Part shown: positions 1 to 5,290 of the stretch, piece by piece
Numbering within the stretch: the first letter of the stretch is position 1
Layout of the letters: every line of letters starts with the position of its first letter
Source: JBBRGG01 sp038240875
GTDB lineage: Bacteria; Planctomycetota; Phycisphaerae; Phycisphaerales; UBA1924
Direction of reading: 5' to 3'
Length of the DNA stretch: 5,991 nucleotides
Assembly: GCA_038240875.1 (NCBI GenBank)
Contig: JBBRGG010000213.1
Span: 1 to 5,991, forward strand
The notes under the pieces: generated by a model
Told to the model about the DNA's origin: nothing
What the model saw: the letters and a program-made list of their open reading frames with translations, nothing else
The model's database searches: none
Made by a program: the position numbers and the translations under genes

Positions 1-64
1 TGGCACGAAGACAGACAGAGATATTACAAAGACCCTCTCTTGGAGAGGGGGGGCAACCCAAGGC
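1..64. repeat. Copy A of a possible degenerate hairpin repeat
   Basis: Three blocks appear in order: TGGCACG (1-7), ACCC plus a TCTCT..GGAGAG stem-loop (32-47) and CCAAGGC (58-64). The same blocks recur in the same orientation at 2828-2890 with almost identical spacing (31 bases between the first two starts in both copies, then 26 versus 25). The sequence between blocks is poorly conserved, roughly half identical. The left end may be cut by the window edge. The stretch is purine/A-rich, unlike the G/T-rich surroundings. The family is not recognised, and chance similarity is possible. Confidence 0.35.
24..50 (-). terminator. Probable Rho-independent terminator of ffh
   Basis: Read on the minus strand, a 7-bp perfect stem (CCCTCTC, loop CAA, GAGAGGG; plus-strand 33-49) is followed directly by the T-rich stretch TCTTTGT. 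It lies about 40 bases past the ffh stop codon, in the right orientation to end that transcript. The T tract is interrupted, so termination may be weak. The same stem is part of a block that recurs at 2828-2890, so it could instead belong to a dispersed repeat that happens to serve as terminator. Confidence 0.55.
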
Positions 65-90
65 CAAGCTAAGTTTTTAGTAATATTATG

Positions 91-1647
91 TTACTTGCGT
101 TTTTTAAAGCGGTCTTTGATGGATGGGGAGTGGCTGGTGCCTTTGCCTCGGAGGCCTGCGAGGGGACCGCCGGACATGCCTGCGCCGCTGGCGCCGGGTG
201 CGCCCATTTGTTTCATGGCGCGGACCTTGTCGCCTGCGGACATGTTGGCCATGGTTTTGGTGACCTTATTGATCATCTCGAATTGTTTGACGAGGTGGGA
301 GACGTCTTCGACCTTTACGCCTGCGCCGTTGGCGATTCGGCGGCGGCGTGAAGGGGCGATGATGTCGGGCTCGGCGCGTTCGACCTTGGTCATTGAGTTG
401 ATCATGGCTTCGATGCGGTCGAGTTGTTTTTCCTCGATGTTCATGTCTTTGAGTGCGCCGCCGATGCCTGGGATGAGGCCTAGAAGTTGGCGCATGGGGC
501 CCATTCGGCGCAGGGTTTTGAGTTGTTTGAGGAAGTCGTCCATCGTCATTTCGCCTTTGGCGATTTTCTGATGAAGGGCGTCGGCGTCTTCTTGGCTGAC
601 TTCTTGCTGGGCTTTTTCGACGAGAGAGACGACGTCGCCCATGCCAAGGATTCGGCCTGCGAAGCGTTCGGGATAGAACTCTTCGATGGCGTCGAGTTTT
701 TCGCCAACGCCGACGAATCGGATGGGCGCGCCGGTGACGTGCTTGACGGAGAGGGCGGCGCCGCCACGAGTGTCGGAGTCGAATTTGGTGAGGATTACGC
801 CATCGACGTTGAGTTTGGTGTGGAAGCTCTTTGCGGAGGTGACGGCGTCTTGGCCGGTCATGGCGTCGACGACGAGGAAGACGTGTGTTGGTCGGACGGC
901 GGCTTTGATTTTGGCGAGCTCGTCCATGAGCGAGTCGTTGATGTGAAGGCGGCCTGCGGTGTCGAGGATGAGGGTGTCGACGCCGGCTTTGCGAGCGGCT
1001 TCGACGGCGCGGGTGCAGACATCGACGGCGACGCCAACGGCTTTGCCATAGGCTGCGACTTTGTCGGGCTCGGAGTAGAAGGAGACGATTGAGCTGCCTG
1101 GGAGATCGGTGCGAACTTGGTTGGCGACGGTTTCGAGTTGTTCGACGGCGGCGGGGCGTTGAAGGTCGGCGGCGGCGAGCATGACGGTTCGGCCGCGTTT
1201 TTTGAGGTAGCCGGCGAGCTTGCCACAGGTTGTGGTTTTGCCGCTGCCTTGGAGGCCACACATCATGATGATGGTTGGGCCGGGAGTGGAGCGTTTGATA
1301 GGCTCCTCGGCGTGGAGCTTCATGGCGAGGGCTGGGGTTGCGCCAGCTTCGATGAGTTGGTTGGCTTCGGCTTCGTCGAGCGTGCCGCCGAGAAACTCGA
1401 TGAGCCGGCGGTGGACGATACCGACCATTTCCTGGCCTGGTTTCAGGCTTTTTGTGACTTGGCGGCCGAGTGCGTCGGCGAGGATTTGGTCGCAGAGGGT
1501 GTTGACGACATCGACGTGGACGTCGGCCTCGATGAGGTTGGTGCGGACTTCCGCCATGGCATCGGCGACGTTGCGTTCGCTGATGGCGTCGTTGCCGGAG
1601 ACTTTGCGGAAGAGGGACTGGAAGGTGTCGGTTAATTTGTCGATCAT
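91..1647 (-). CDS. ffh: Signal recognition particle GTPase Ffh (SRP54)
   Basis: Ffh binds signal sequences as they leave the ribosome and, with SRP RNA, docks on the receptor FtsY at the inner membrane for co-translational insertion. The 518-residue product shows the full order of domains. The helical N domain is at about 1-88 (RTNLIEADVHVDVV). The Ras-like G domain has the P-loop GLQGSGKTTT (131-140), DLQRPAAVEQL (161-171), DTAGR (229-233), TKFD (287-290) and GVGEKLDAI (313-321). The methionine-rich M domain follows from about 340, with RRMGPMRQLLGLIPG (380-394) and the arginine-rich RNA-binding stretch near 432-456. The family is usually about 430-460 residues. The excess here lies in a longer N-G linker (about 88-120), the 180-200 region and a Gly-rich, basic C-terminal tail. 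The ATG at 1647 fits the family N-terminus; no clear Shine-Dalgarno precedes it, and a small GC hairpin sits just upstream. Identity is very secure. Confidence 0.97.
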   Translation of the reverse strand: MIDKLTDTFQSLFRKVSGNDAISERNVADAMAEVRTNLIEADVHVDVVNTLCDQILADALGRQVTKSLKPGQEMVGIVHRRLIEFLGGTLDEAEANQLIEAGATPALAMKLHAEEPIKRSTPGPTIIMMCGLQGSGKTTTCGKLAGYLKKRGRTVMLAAADLQRPAAVEQLETVANQVRTDLPGSSIVSFYSEPDKVAAYGKAVGVAVDVCTRAVEAARKAGVDTLILDTAGRLHINDSLMDELAKIKAAVRPTHVFLVVDAMTGQDAVTSAKSFHTKLNVDGVILTKFDSDTRGGAALSVKHVTGAPIRFVGVGEKLDAIEEFYPERFAGRILGMGDVVSLVEKAQQEVSQEDADALHQKIAKGEMTMDDFLKQLKTLRRMGPMRQLLGLIPGIGGALKDMNIEEKQLDRIEAMINSMTKVERAEPDIIAPSRRRRIANGAGVKVEDVSHLVKQFEMINKVTKTMANMSAGDKVRAMKQMGAPGASGAGMSGGPLAGLRGKGTSHSPSIKDRFKKRK

Positions 1648-1655
1648 GCTCGCGC

Positions 1656-1669
1656 GCGGGAAGGCCCGC
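1656..1669 (-). promoter_or_regulatory. Small GC hairpin just upstream of the ffh start
   Basis: GCGGG (1656-1660) pairs with CCCGC (1665-1669) across a 4-base loop. It lies 8 bases upstream of the ffh ATG, where a ribosome binding site would be expected, and no purine-rich site is visible there. The decamer GCGGGAAGGC recurs at 1684-1693. A role in ffh translation is only inferred; in a GC-rich leader a 5-bp stem can arise by chance. Confidence 0.25.
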
Positions 1670-1832
1670 CGATCTCCATGTGTGCGGGAAGGCGATCAGA
1701 GCTTGACCGGAGCGAGGGTAGGAGGGGCGGAAAGGTGGAGGTGCGAGGACGAAGCAAGGGATTATTCTGGGAGAAGCCTTGTTGGGTAGAGAATGGCGAT
1801 TTGAATCGAAATTGAGGTGGGCGGCATCTACG

Positions 1833-1863
1833 GTTGACGGCTCAATCTGTTGACGGCTCAATC
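1833..1863 (+). repeat. 15-bp direct repeat, two copies, 16-bp period
   Basis: GTTGACGGCTCAATC occurs identically at 1833-1847 and 1849-1863, separated by one base. Each copy contains TTGACG, which looks like a -35 hexamer. The second copy runs into an inverted repeat, CTCAA..TTGAG (1857-1872). This could be a paired regulator site upstream of the nitroreductase gene, or a recent 16-bp slippage duplication. Confidence 0.8.
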
Positions 1864-1914
1864 GTTGTTGAGGATTGTGTACGCCGAGTTTGATTGGCGT
1901 GCGACGCAGTGCGA

Positions 1915-1941
1915 CCAACAGCTTTTTTGTCCAACAGCTTT
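1915..1941 (+). repeat. 11-bp direct repeat, two copies, 16-bp period
   Basis: CCAACAGCTTT occurs at 1915-1925 and 1931-1941, again with a 16-bp period. The second copy ends 27 bases before the nitroreductase ATG, so it lies in the core promoter or leader. Its sequence is unrelated to the 1833-1863 repeat. A regulator site or a slippage duplication would both explain it. Confidence 0.7.
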
Positions 1942-1957
1942 ACCTAATTACTTTTGC

Positions 1958-1962
1958 GAGGA
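1958..1962 (+). promoter_or_regulatory. Ribosome binding site of nitroreductase gene
   Basis: GAGGA lies six bases before the ATG at 1969. It is the clearest Shine-Dalgarno site in the window. It fixes the start at 1969 over the in-frame TTG at 1954, which lies upstream of the site and would add five residues outside the family alignment. Confidence 0.7.
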
Positions 1963-1968
1963 TCAACC

Positions 1969-2619
1969 ATGAACCCAGTTTCAACCGAGACGCTCATCGA
2001 TCAGCTTAATTGGCGATACGCGACGAAGAAGTTTGACGCGACCAAGAAGATTCCGGCGGATCAGTGGGCGGCGTTGGAGGAGGCAACGGTGTTGTCGCCT
2101 TCGTCGTTTGGGTTGCAGCCTTGGAAGTTTATTGTGGTGACGGATCCGGCACTTCGGGCGACGTTGAAGGTTAAGTCGTGGAACCAGCCACAGGTTACGG
2201 ACGCTTCGCATTTGATGGTGTTTGCGCGGCGGGCGAGCATGAGTCGGGTAGAGATTGATGCGTACATCGACAGGATTGTCGAGGTGCGGAAGGTGCCTCG
2301 CGAAACGCTGAATGGGTATCGGGACATGATGGCGGCGTTTATCGAGAAGCCTGCGCCGGCGTTTGATGTGAAAGTGTGGACGAGCTGTCAGGTGTACATC
2401 GCGCTGGGAGTGTTCTTGTCGGCGGCGGCGATGTTGGGGATCGATGCGTGCCCGATGGAAGGTATCGACCCAGCCGCGTATGACGAAGTGCTTGGGCTTA
2501 AGGCCAAGGGCTTTGCGACGACGGTTGTGGCGGCGGCTGGATATCGCGCGAGCGACGACCCGATTGCAGCGATGGCCAAGGTTCGGATGAATATGGAAGA
2601 TGCTATTGAGCGGAGGTAA
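1969..2619 (+). CDS. NfsB-like FMN-dependent nitroreductase / NAD(P)H oxidoreductase
   Basis: The 216-residue product belongs to the nitroreductase family of dimeric flavoenzymes, which use NAD(P)H to reduce nitro compounds, quinones or other electrophiles in the cytoplasm. Its length nearly equals E. coli NfsB. FMN-contacting motifs are in the usual places: RYATKKF (16-22), SPSSFGLQPWKFIVV (43-57), N72 followed by ASHLMVF (79-85), CPMEGID (161-167) and AKVR (203-206). No signal peptide or membrane segment is seen. It is transcribed away from ffh, and 316 bases separate it from the next gene, so it is probably monocistronic. Codons end mostly in G or T. The physiological substrate cannot be read from the sequence. 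The nfsB symbol is not given because the family holds many functional types. Confidence 0.92.
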   Translation: MNPVSTETLIDQLNWRYATKKFDATKKIPADQWAALEEATVLSPSSFGLQPWKFIVVTDPALRATLKVKSWNQPQVTDASHLMVFARRASMSRVEIDAYIDRIVEVRKVPRETLNGYRDMMAAFIEKPAPAFDVKVWTSCQVYIALGVFLSAAAMLGIDACPMEGIDPAAYDEVLGLKAKGFATTVVAAAGYRASDDPIAAMAKVRMNMEDAIERR

Positions 2620-2762
2620 TGGTTGAAGGGTTGATTTGATCGCACGGGTGGCGTGAAAGCGTCGCTTGGTTTGCGTTTTTAGGAACATTCGCGAAGGGTT
2701 AAGAAATAGAATTATTGTTTGAGTTTTTATGGAATGGGGACGAAAGCGAAGAAAATAGGTTT

Positions 2763-2783
2763 AGTGGTCAGTGACCAGTAGCT
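2763..2783 (+). repeat. Degenerate heptamer run containing a palindrome
   Basis: Three consecutive heptamers can be read: AGTGGTC, AGTGACC and AGTAGCT. The first two form the near-perfect palindrome TGGTCAGTGACCA (2765-2777; 6-bp arms, one central base). This resembles degenerate heptanucleotide repeats found between genes in some bacteria. With three imperfect units it may be a remnant, a regulator site or chance. Confidence 0.45.
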
Positions 2784-2804
2784 ACAGGGAATGGCAGAAG
2801 GCAG

Positions 2805-2829
2805 CACCACGATCGAGACGATCATGGTG
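2805..2829 (+). repeat. Hairpin with 10-bp stem (one mismatch)
   Basis: CACCACGATC (2805-2814) pairs with GATCATGGTG (2820-2829) across the 5-base loop GAGAC, with a single C/A mismatch. No T tract follows on either strand, so it is not a classical terminator. It lies 107 bases before the dehydrogenase ATG and could be part of a structured leader, or the end of an inserted repeat that continues to about 2890. Confidence 0.6.
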
Positions 2830-2890
2830 GCACGGGCAAGGCAAAGGCACATACGCAAACCCATCTCTCGGAGAGAAGGGGATCCAAGGC
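2828..2890 (+). repeat. Copy B of a possible degenerate hairpin repeat
   Basis: This is the second occurrence of the block order seen at 1-64: TGGCACG (2828-2834), ACCC plus a hairpin (2859-2880) and CCAAGGC (2884-2890). The hairpin pairs CCC-A-TCTCT with AGAGA-A-GGG around CGG, with one A/A mismatch. In copy A the matching hairpin acts as a likely terminator of ffh on the other strand. Here it lies 55 bases before the dehydrogenase start, and no T tract follows on the plus strand. Confidence 0.4.
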
Positions 2891-2935
2891 AGCCAGGAAC
2901 TCAAATTAGATTCGTATCACACAAAGGGAACACGC

Positions 2936-3796
2936 ATGGCAACGGCTGCCCACAACGCTGAAGGTGTGCTCTCGGGACGGATCGCGATCATCACTGGCGC
3001 GAGTGCGGGGATCGGGCTTGCGTGTGCTGAAGACATGGTGGCGCATGGGGCGCGGGTGGTCTTGAATGCCAGGCGTGAAGGGCCACTGAACGAACTTGCA
3101 GAGAAGTTGGATGCCAAAGGTGGAGGCAAAGCTGGAAGTAGGCGGGCGGTGGTGGTGGCGGGGGACGCTTCGGATGATGGCGTGATTGCGCAGATGTTTG
3201 AAGCGGCACGCGGGATGGATGGATCGCGCGGGGCAGACTTGGTTGTGGTCAACGCGGGTCGCGGCTTGAATGGATCAGTGGTGACCAGCGACATCACGCA
3301 ATGGGAAGAGATGGTGCGGACGAACGTGCTTGGGGCGGCGAAGTTGATTCGTGCCGCTGCGCTGGAGATGCTCGAGCAGATAGTGAAGGAAACGGGCGTT
3401 GATGCGGCGGCGGTGGGGACGCCTTTGGGTGCGAAGGCGCTGAACCGTGCGCGCGACATTGTGGTATTGGGATCGACGGTGGGGCGGCATATCTCGCCAT
3501 TTTCGTCGATGTATGGGAGCACGAAGTTTGCGGCGAACAGTTTGGCCGAGGGCGCGCGGCGTGAGCTTGGGCCTAAGGGCGTGCGAGTGACGCTGATTGA
3601 ACCTGGGTTTGTGGAGAGCGAGTTTCAAGGGGTTGCGGGGTATGCAACTGAGTGGTTTGAGTCGGTGAAGGGGCGGATCGGGCCGGTGTTGGTGCCTATG
3701 GATGTTGCTGAGTCGATCCGATTTGCGTGTGGGTTGCCAGCGCGGGTGCATGTGAATGACATTGTGATCAGGCCGACTCGGCAGGATTATCCGTAA
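2936..3796 (+). CDS. Classical short-chain dehydrogenase/reductase (SDR)
   Basis: The 286-residue product has a Rossmann fold and would oxidise an alcohol or reduce a carbonyl with NAD(P)(H); its substrate is unknown. Visible motifs are the cofactor glycine motif TGASAGIG (20-27), NAG (106-108), active-site N130, catalytic S180, and YGSTK giving Y193 and K197, followed by EPGFVESEF (222-230). N45-A-R46-R47 after the second strand is compatible with NADP preference, as an inference. A segment of about 20 residues at 152-173 (KETGVDAAAVGTPLGAKALN) between the active-site helix and the serine strand is longer than usual. The ATG at 2936 is chosen because AGGGAA (2925-2930) precedes it by five bases and the SDR domain starts soon after. 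The gene converges on pyrF with 25 bases between stops. Confidence 0.93.
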   Translation: MATAAHNAEGVLSGRIAIITGASAGIGLACAEDMVAHGARVVLNARREGPLNELAEKLDAKGGGKAGSRRAVVVAGDASDDGVIAQMFEAARGMDGSRGADLVVVNAGRGLNGSVVTSDITQWEEMVRTNVLGAAKLIRAAALEMLEQIVKETGVDAAAVGTPLGAKALNRARDIVVLGSTVGRHISPFSSMYGSTKFAANSLAEGARRELGPKGVRVTLIEPGFVESEFQGVAGYATEWFESVKGRIGPVLVPMDVAESIRFACGLPARVHVNDIVIRPTRQDYP

Positions 3797-3821
3797 AGCC
3801 TACGCGATTTAATGTGGTTGC

Positions 3822-4733
3822 TTAACGCTTCCAGACGGGCTCGAGCTGTGTGTTAAGTGATGTTGCGGCGGCGGTGATTGCAGCTTCCCAAGAGGCATGT
3901 GATGAAGTTGAAGCGGGCGGATAGATGACGCTGCGTGAGGCGTTGACGAGAACGCCAGTGGTCCCAGCGCGGCTGGTCTCAACTTGATTTCCTACGCCTG
4001 AATTAGTACGCACCATGCGAGCTACGTCATCGGCGGTGCCGCCTTGCGCGCCAAAGCCTGGGACGAGGAAGACCTGATTGGGCATGCGGGCGCGAAGGGC
4101 GAGTGCGTCGGCGGATTTAGTCGCGCCGACAACTGCGCCGACGTTGGAGAGGTTTTGTGTGCCCATGGATGTGGCGCCGAGTGTGCAAACTTCGTCGGCC
4201 ATGAGTTCGGCGATGGTGCGGCCGTCGGCGAGAAGGCGGGTTTGAATGGCGTCGGAGCCGGGGTTGCTAGTGCGGACGAGAACGAAGATGCCTAGGCCTG
4301 CGGCGATGAAGGGTGCGATGGTGTCGGGGCCCATGTATCCCGAGACGGTGACAGCGTGCGCGCCACAGCGTTGTGCGGCGGCGGCGTAATGCGAAGCGGA
4401 GATGCCGATGTCGCCACGTTTGTAGTCGAGGAGAACGAGCAGCCCCGCACTACGTGCGTGCTGGCAGCATTCTTCGAGGGCGATGACCCCGCGCCCGCCG
4501 AAGCGTTCGAAGCAGGCACTTTGAGGCTTGATGACTGGAACGATGCTCGCGACGGCGTCGATCACGCCGAAGCAGAAGGCGCGGATGGCGGCGACGGGGT
4601 CGTGGTGCTTGGCGCGAAGGTCGGCGGGGAGTTGTTCGAGGACTGGATCAAGGCCTACGCAGGCTATGGAAGAGAGCGCGTCGCAGCGAGCGATGAGCAG
4701 GTCGGAGAAGTGAGAAGTTGAAGCGGTGAGCAT
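3822..4733 (-). CDS. pyrF: Orotidine 5'-phosphate decarboxylase, type 2 (PyrF)
   Basis: PyrF decarboxylates OMP to UMP, the last step of de novo pyrimidine synthesis, as a cytoplasmic TIM-barrel dimer. The 303-residue form shows the type-2 subfamily motifs: CVGLDP (25-30), IKPQSACFERFGG (68-80), LLDYKRGDIG (101-110, with the K-x-x-D catalytic signature at K105 and D108), LVRTSNPGS (152-160), VPGFGAQGG (224-232) and GVLVNASRSVIY (260-271). The ATG at 4733 places CVGLDP about 25 residues in, as is usual. An in-frame ATG at 4811 would add 26 Pro/Thr/Ser/Ala-rich residues. Neither start has a clear Shine-Dalgarno, so the start is uncertain. Codons end mostly in C or A, opposite to the plus-strand neighbours. 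Identity is secure. Confidence 0.95.
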   Translation of the reverse strand: MLTASTSHFSDLLIARCDALSSIACVGLDPVLEQLPADLRAKHHDPVAAIRAFCFGVIDAVASIVPVIKPQSACFERFGGRGVIALEECCQHARSAGLLVLLDYKRGDIGISASHYAAAAQRCGAHAVTVSGYMGPDTIAPFIAAGLGIFVLVRTSNPGSDAIQTRLLADGRTIAELMADEVCTLGATSMGTQNLSNVGAVVGATKSADALALRARMPNQVFLVPGFGAQGGTADDVARMVRTNSGVGNQVETSRAGTTGVLVNASRSVIYPPASTSSHASWEAAITAAATSLNTQLEPVWKR

Positions 4734-4891
4734 TGCGGCGGTTTCGGAATTGGTGGTGGGAGTGGTGGCGGGAATGGCGACAGGAATGTTGGGTATGTTG
4801 GATGAAGGCATGCGGCAGATTAGGGGGTAAGTTATGCAAGGTTTGATATGTTTCGAGCCGATAAGGCGCGAAATTCTACGAGTCATTTCCG
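4734..4891. promoter_or_regulatory. Divergent spacer between pyrF and the DUF971 gene
   Basis: These 158 bases must carry the pyrF promoter and probably the DUF971-recG promoter. I see no strong sigma70-type pair on either strand. Minus-strand TATCAA is only a fair -10 candidate. The half next to pyrF (about 4735-4800) is built of short G/T-rich words such as GGTGG and GGAATGG, and reads as a Pro/Thr-rich peptide if pyrF starts at 4811. No attenuator or leader peptide is evident. Confidence 0.35.
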
Positions 4892-5290
4892 GTGTCATTG
4901 GTGATTGAGCGCGCGTATTCTGCTGGCGTGGAAAGCCCATTGCGGATTGATTTGAAGAAAGACCTAGGCTTGACCATTGAATGGCAGGACGGGGTAGTCT
5001 CGTACTTTCCAATTGGGTATCTGAGGCGGATGTCGCCGAGTGCCGACATGCGGCAGCTGCGCGAGGACATGAAGAAAAATCCGCTGACGGTGCTGCCTGC
5101 GAAGACGTTTGCGGGGAGTGGTGGGGGTGGGGCATTGCGCGCGTCGACTGCGGAGCTGGTGGGGAACTATGCGCTGCGCGTGACGTTTAGCGATGGGCAT
5201 TCGACGGGGATTTATACGTGGACGTACTTGCGCGAGATTGATCGTGGGGATGTGCCGCCGGGGGTTGCGAGTGGTGGGGGCACGCCGTGA
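4892..5290 (+). CDS. DUF971 (GBBH-like) domain protein
   Basis: The 132-residue product carries a DUF971 domain, a small fold like the N-terminus of gamma-butyrobetaine hydroxylase, found alone in many bacteria and of unclear function. Family signs are PLRIDLKKDLGLTIEWQDG (16-34), YFPIGYLRRMSPSADMR (38-54) and the C-terminal half VGNYALRVTFSDGHSTGIYTWTYLREI (90-116). Where some homologues have a CPCAxC metal-like motif, this protein has SPSADMR, so cysteine ligands are absent. A Gly-rich stretch (75-80) joins the halves, and the C-terminus is disordered-looking. Start choice is weak: GTG at 4892, TTG at 4898 and GTG at 4901 are all in frame, and none has a clear Shine-Dalgarno. Its stop overlaps the recG start by four bases, suggesting co-transcription and translational coupling. 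Confidence 0.85.
   Translation: MSLVIERAYSAGVESPLRIDLKKDLGLTIEWQDGVVSYFPIGYLRRMSPSADMRQLREDMKKNPLTVLPAKTFAGSGGGGALRASTAELVGNYALRVTFSDGHSTGIYTWTYLREIDRGDVPPGVASGGGTP

Larger units (their letters stand above)
1648..1968. promoter_or_regulatory. Divergent spacer between ffh and nitroreductase gene
   Basis: This 321-bp spacer must hold the promoters of both flanking genes. For the nitroreductase, TTGACG (1850-1855) followed 17 bases later by GATTGT (1873-1878) gives a plausible but poor sigma70-type pair; an earlier TTGACG (1834-1839) lies in the other copy of a direct repeat. For ffh, minus-strand AATAAT (plus-strand 1761-1766) matches TATAAT at five of six positions, but I see no good -35 box. 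CTCAA (1857-1861) and TTGAG (1868-1872) form a short dyad that could be an operator. No gene or RNA is recognised here. Confidence 0.4.
2620..2935. other. Spacer between nitroreductase and dehydrogenase genes
   Basis: These 316 bases hold no convincing gene. The first part is AT-rich and carries TAGAAT (2707-2712, five of six matches to a -10 box, without a clear -35), and it may hold the dehydrogenase promoter. From about 2763 the character changes to a short heptamer run, then two hairpins in A/G-rich sequence. The dehydrogenase frame stays open leftward to a start candidate at 2771, but its translation there resembles no family sequence. Confidence 0.5.

Noticed and set aside
487..1635. 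Plus-strand open frames antisense to ffh (487-1092 and 1117-1635)
   Set aside because: They are Gly/Asp/Glu/Val-rich mirror frames of ffh, without a binding site or recognisable domain.
266..1918. Long minus-strand open frame of 550 codons overlapping ffh
   Set aside because: Its product is a run of Arg, His, Pro and Gln without any family motif. It is the shifted frame of the C-ending ffh codons, and ffh itself is unmistakable.
1833..1941. Short repeats as a CRISPR array
   Set aside because: Each sequence has only two copies, the repeats are shorter than CRISPR repeats, gaps are 1-5 bases, and there is no cas gene.
1954..1968. TTG start giving five extra residues on the nitroreductase
   Set aside because: The GAGGA site (1958-1962) lies inside this extension and is ideally placed for the ATG at 1969.
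2666..2682. T run after the nitroreductase gene as a terminator
   Set aside because: Five T's occur at 2676-2680, but I find no adequate stem immediately before them; only short, weak pairings are possible.
2771..2935. SDR protein starting at 2771 (341 residues)
   Set aside because: The extra 55 residues match no SDR feature and run through hairpin-rich sequence. The ATG at 2936 has a binding site and fits the family.
4812..5135. PyrF starting at 5135 (437 residues)
   Set aside because: The extension would overlap the well-supported DUF971 gene on the opposite strand and has no similarity to the family N-terminus.
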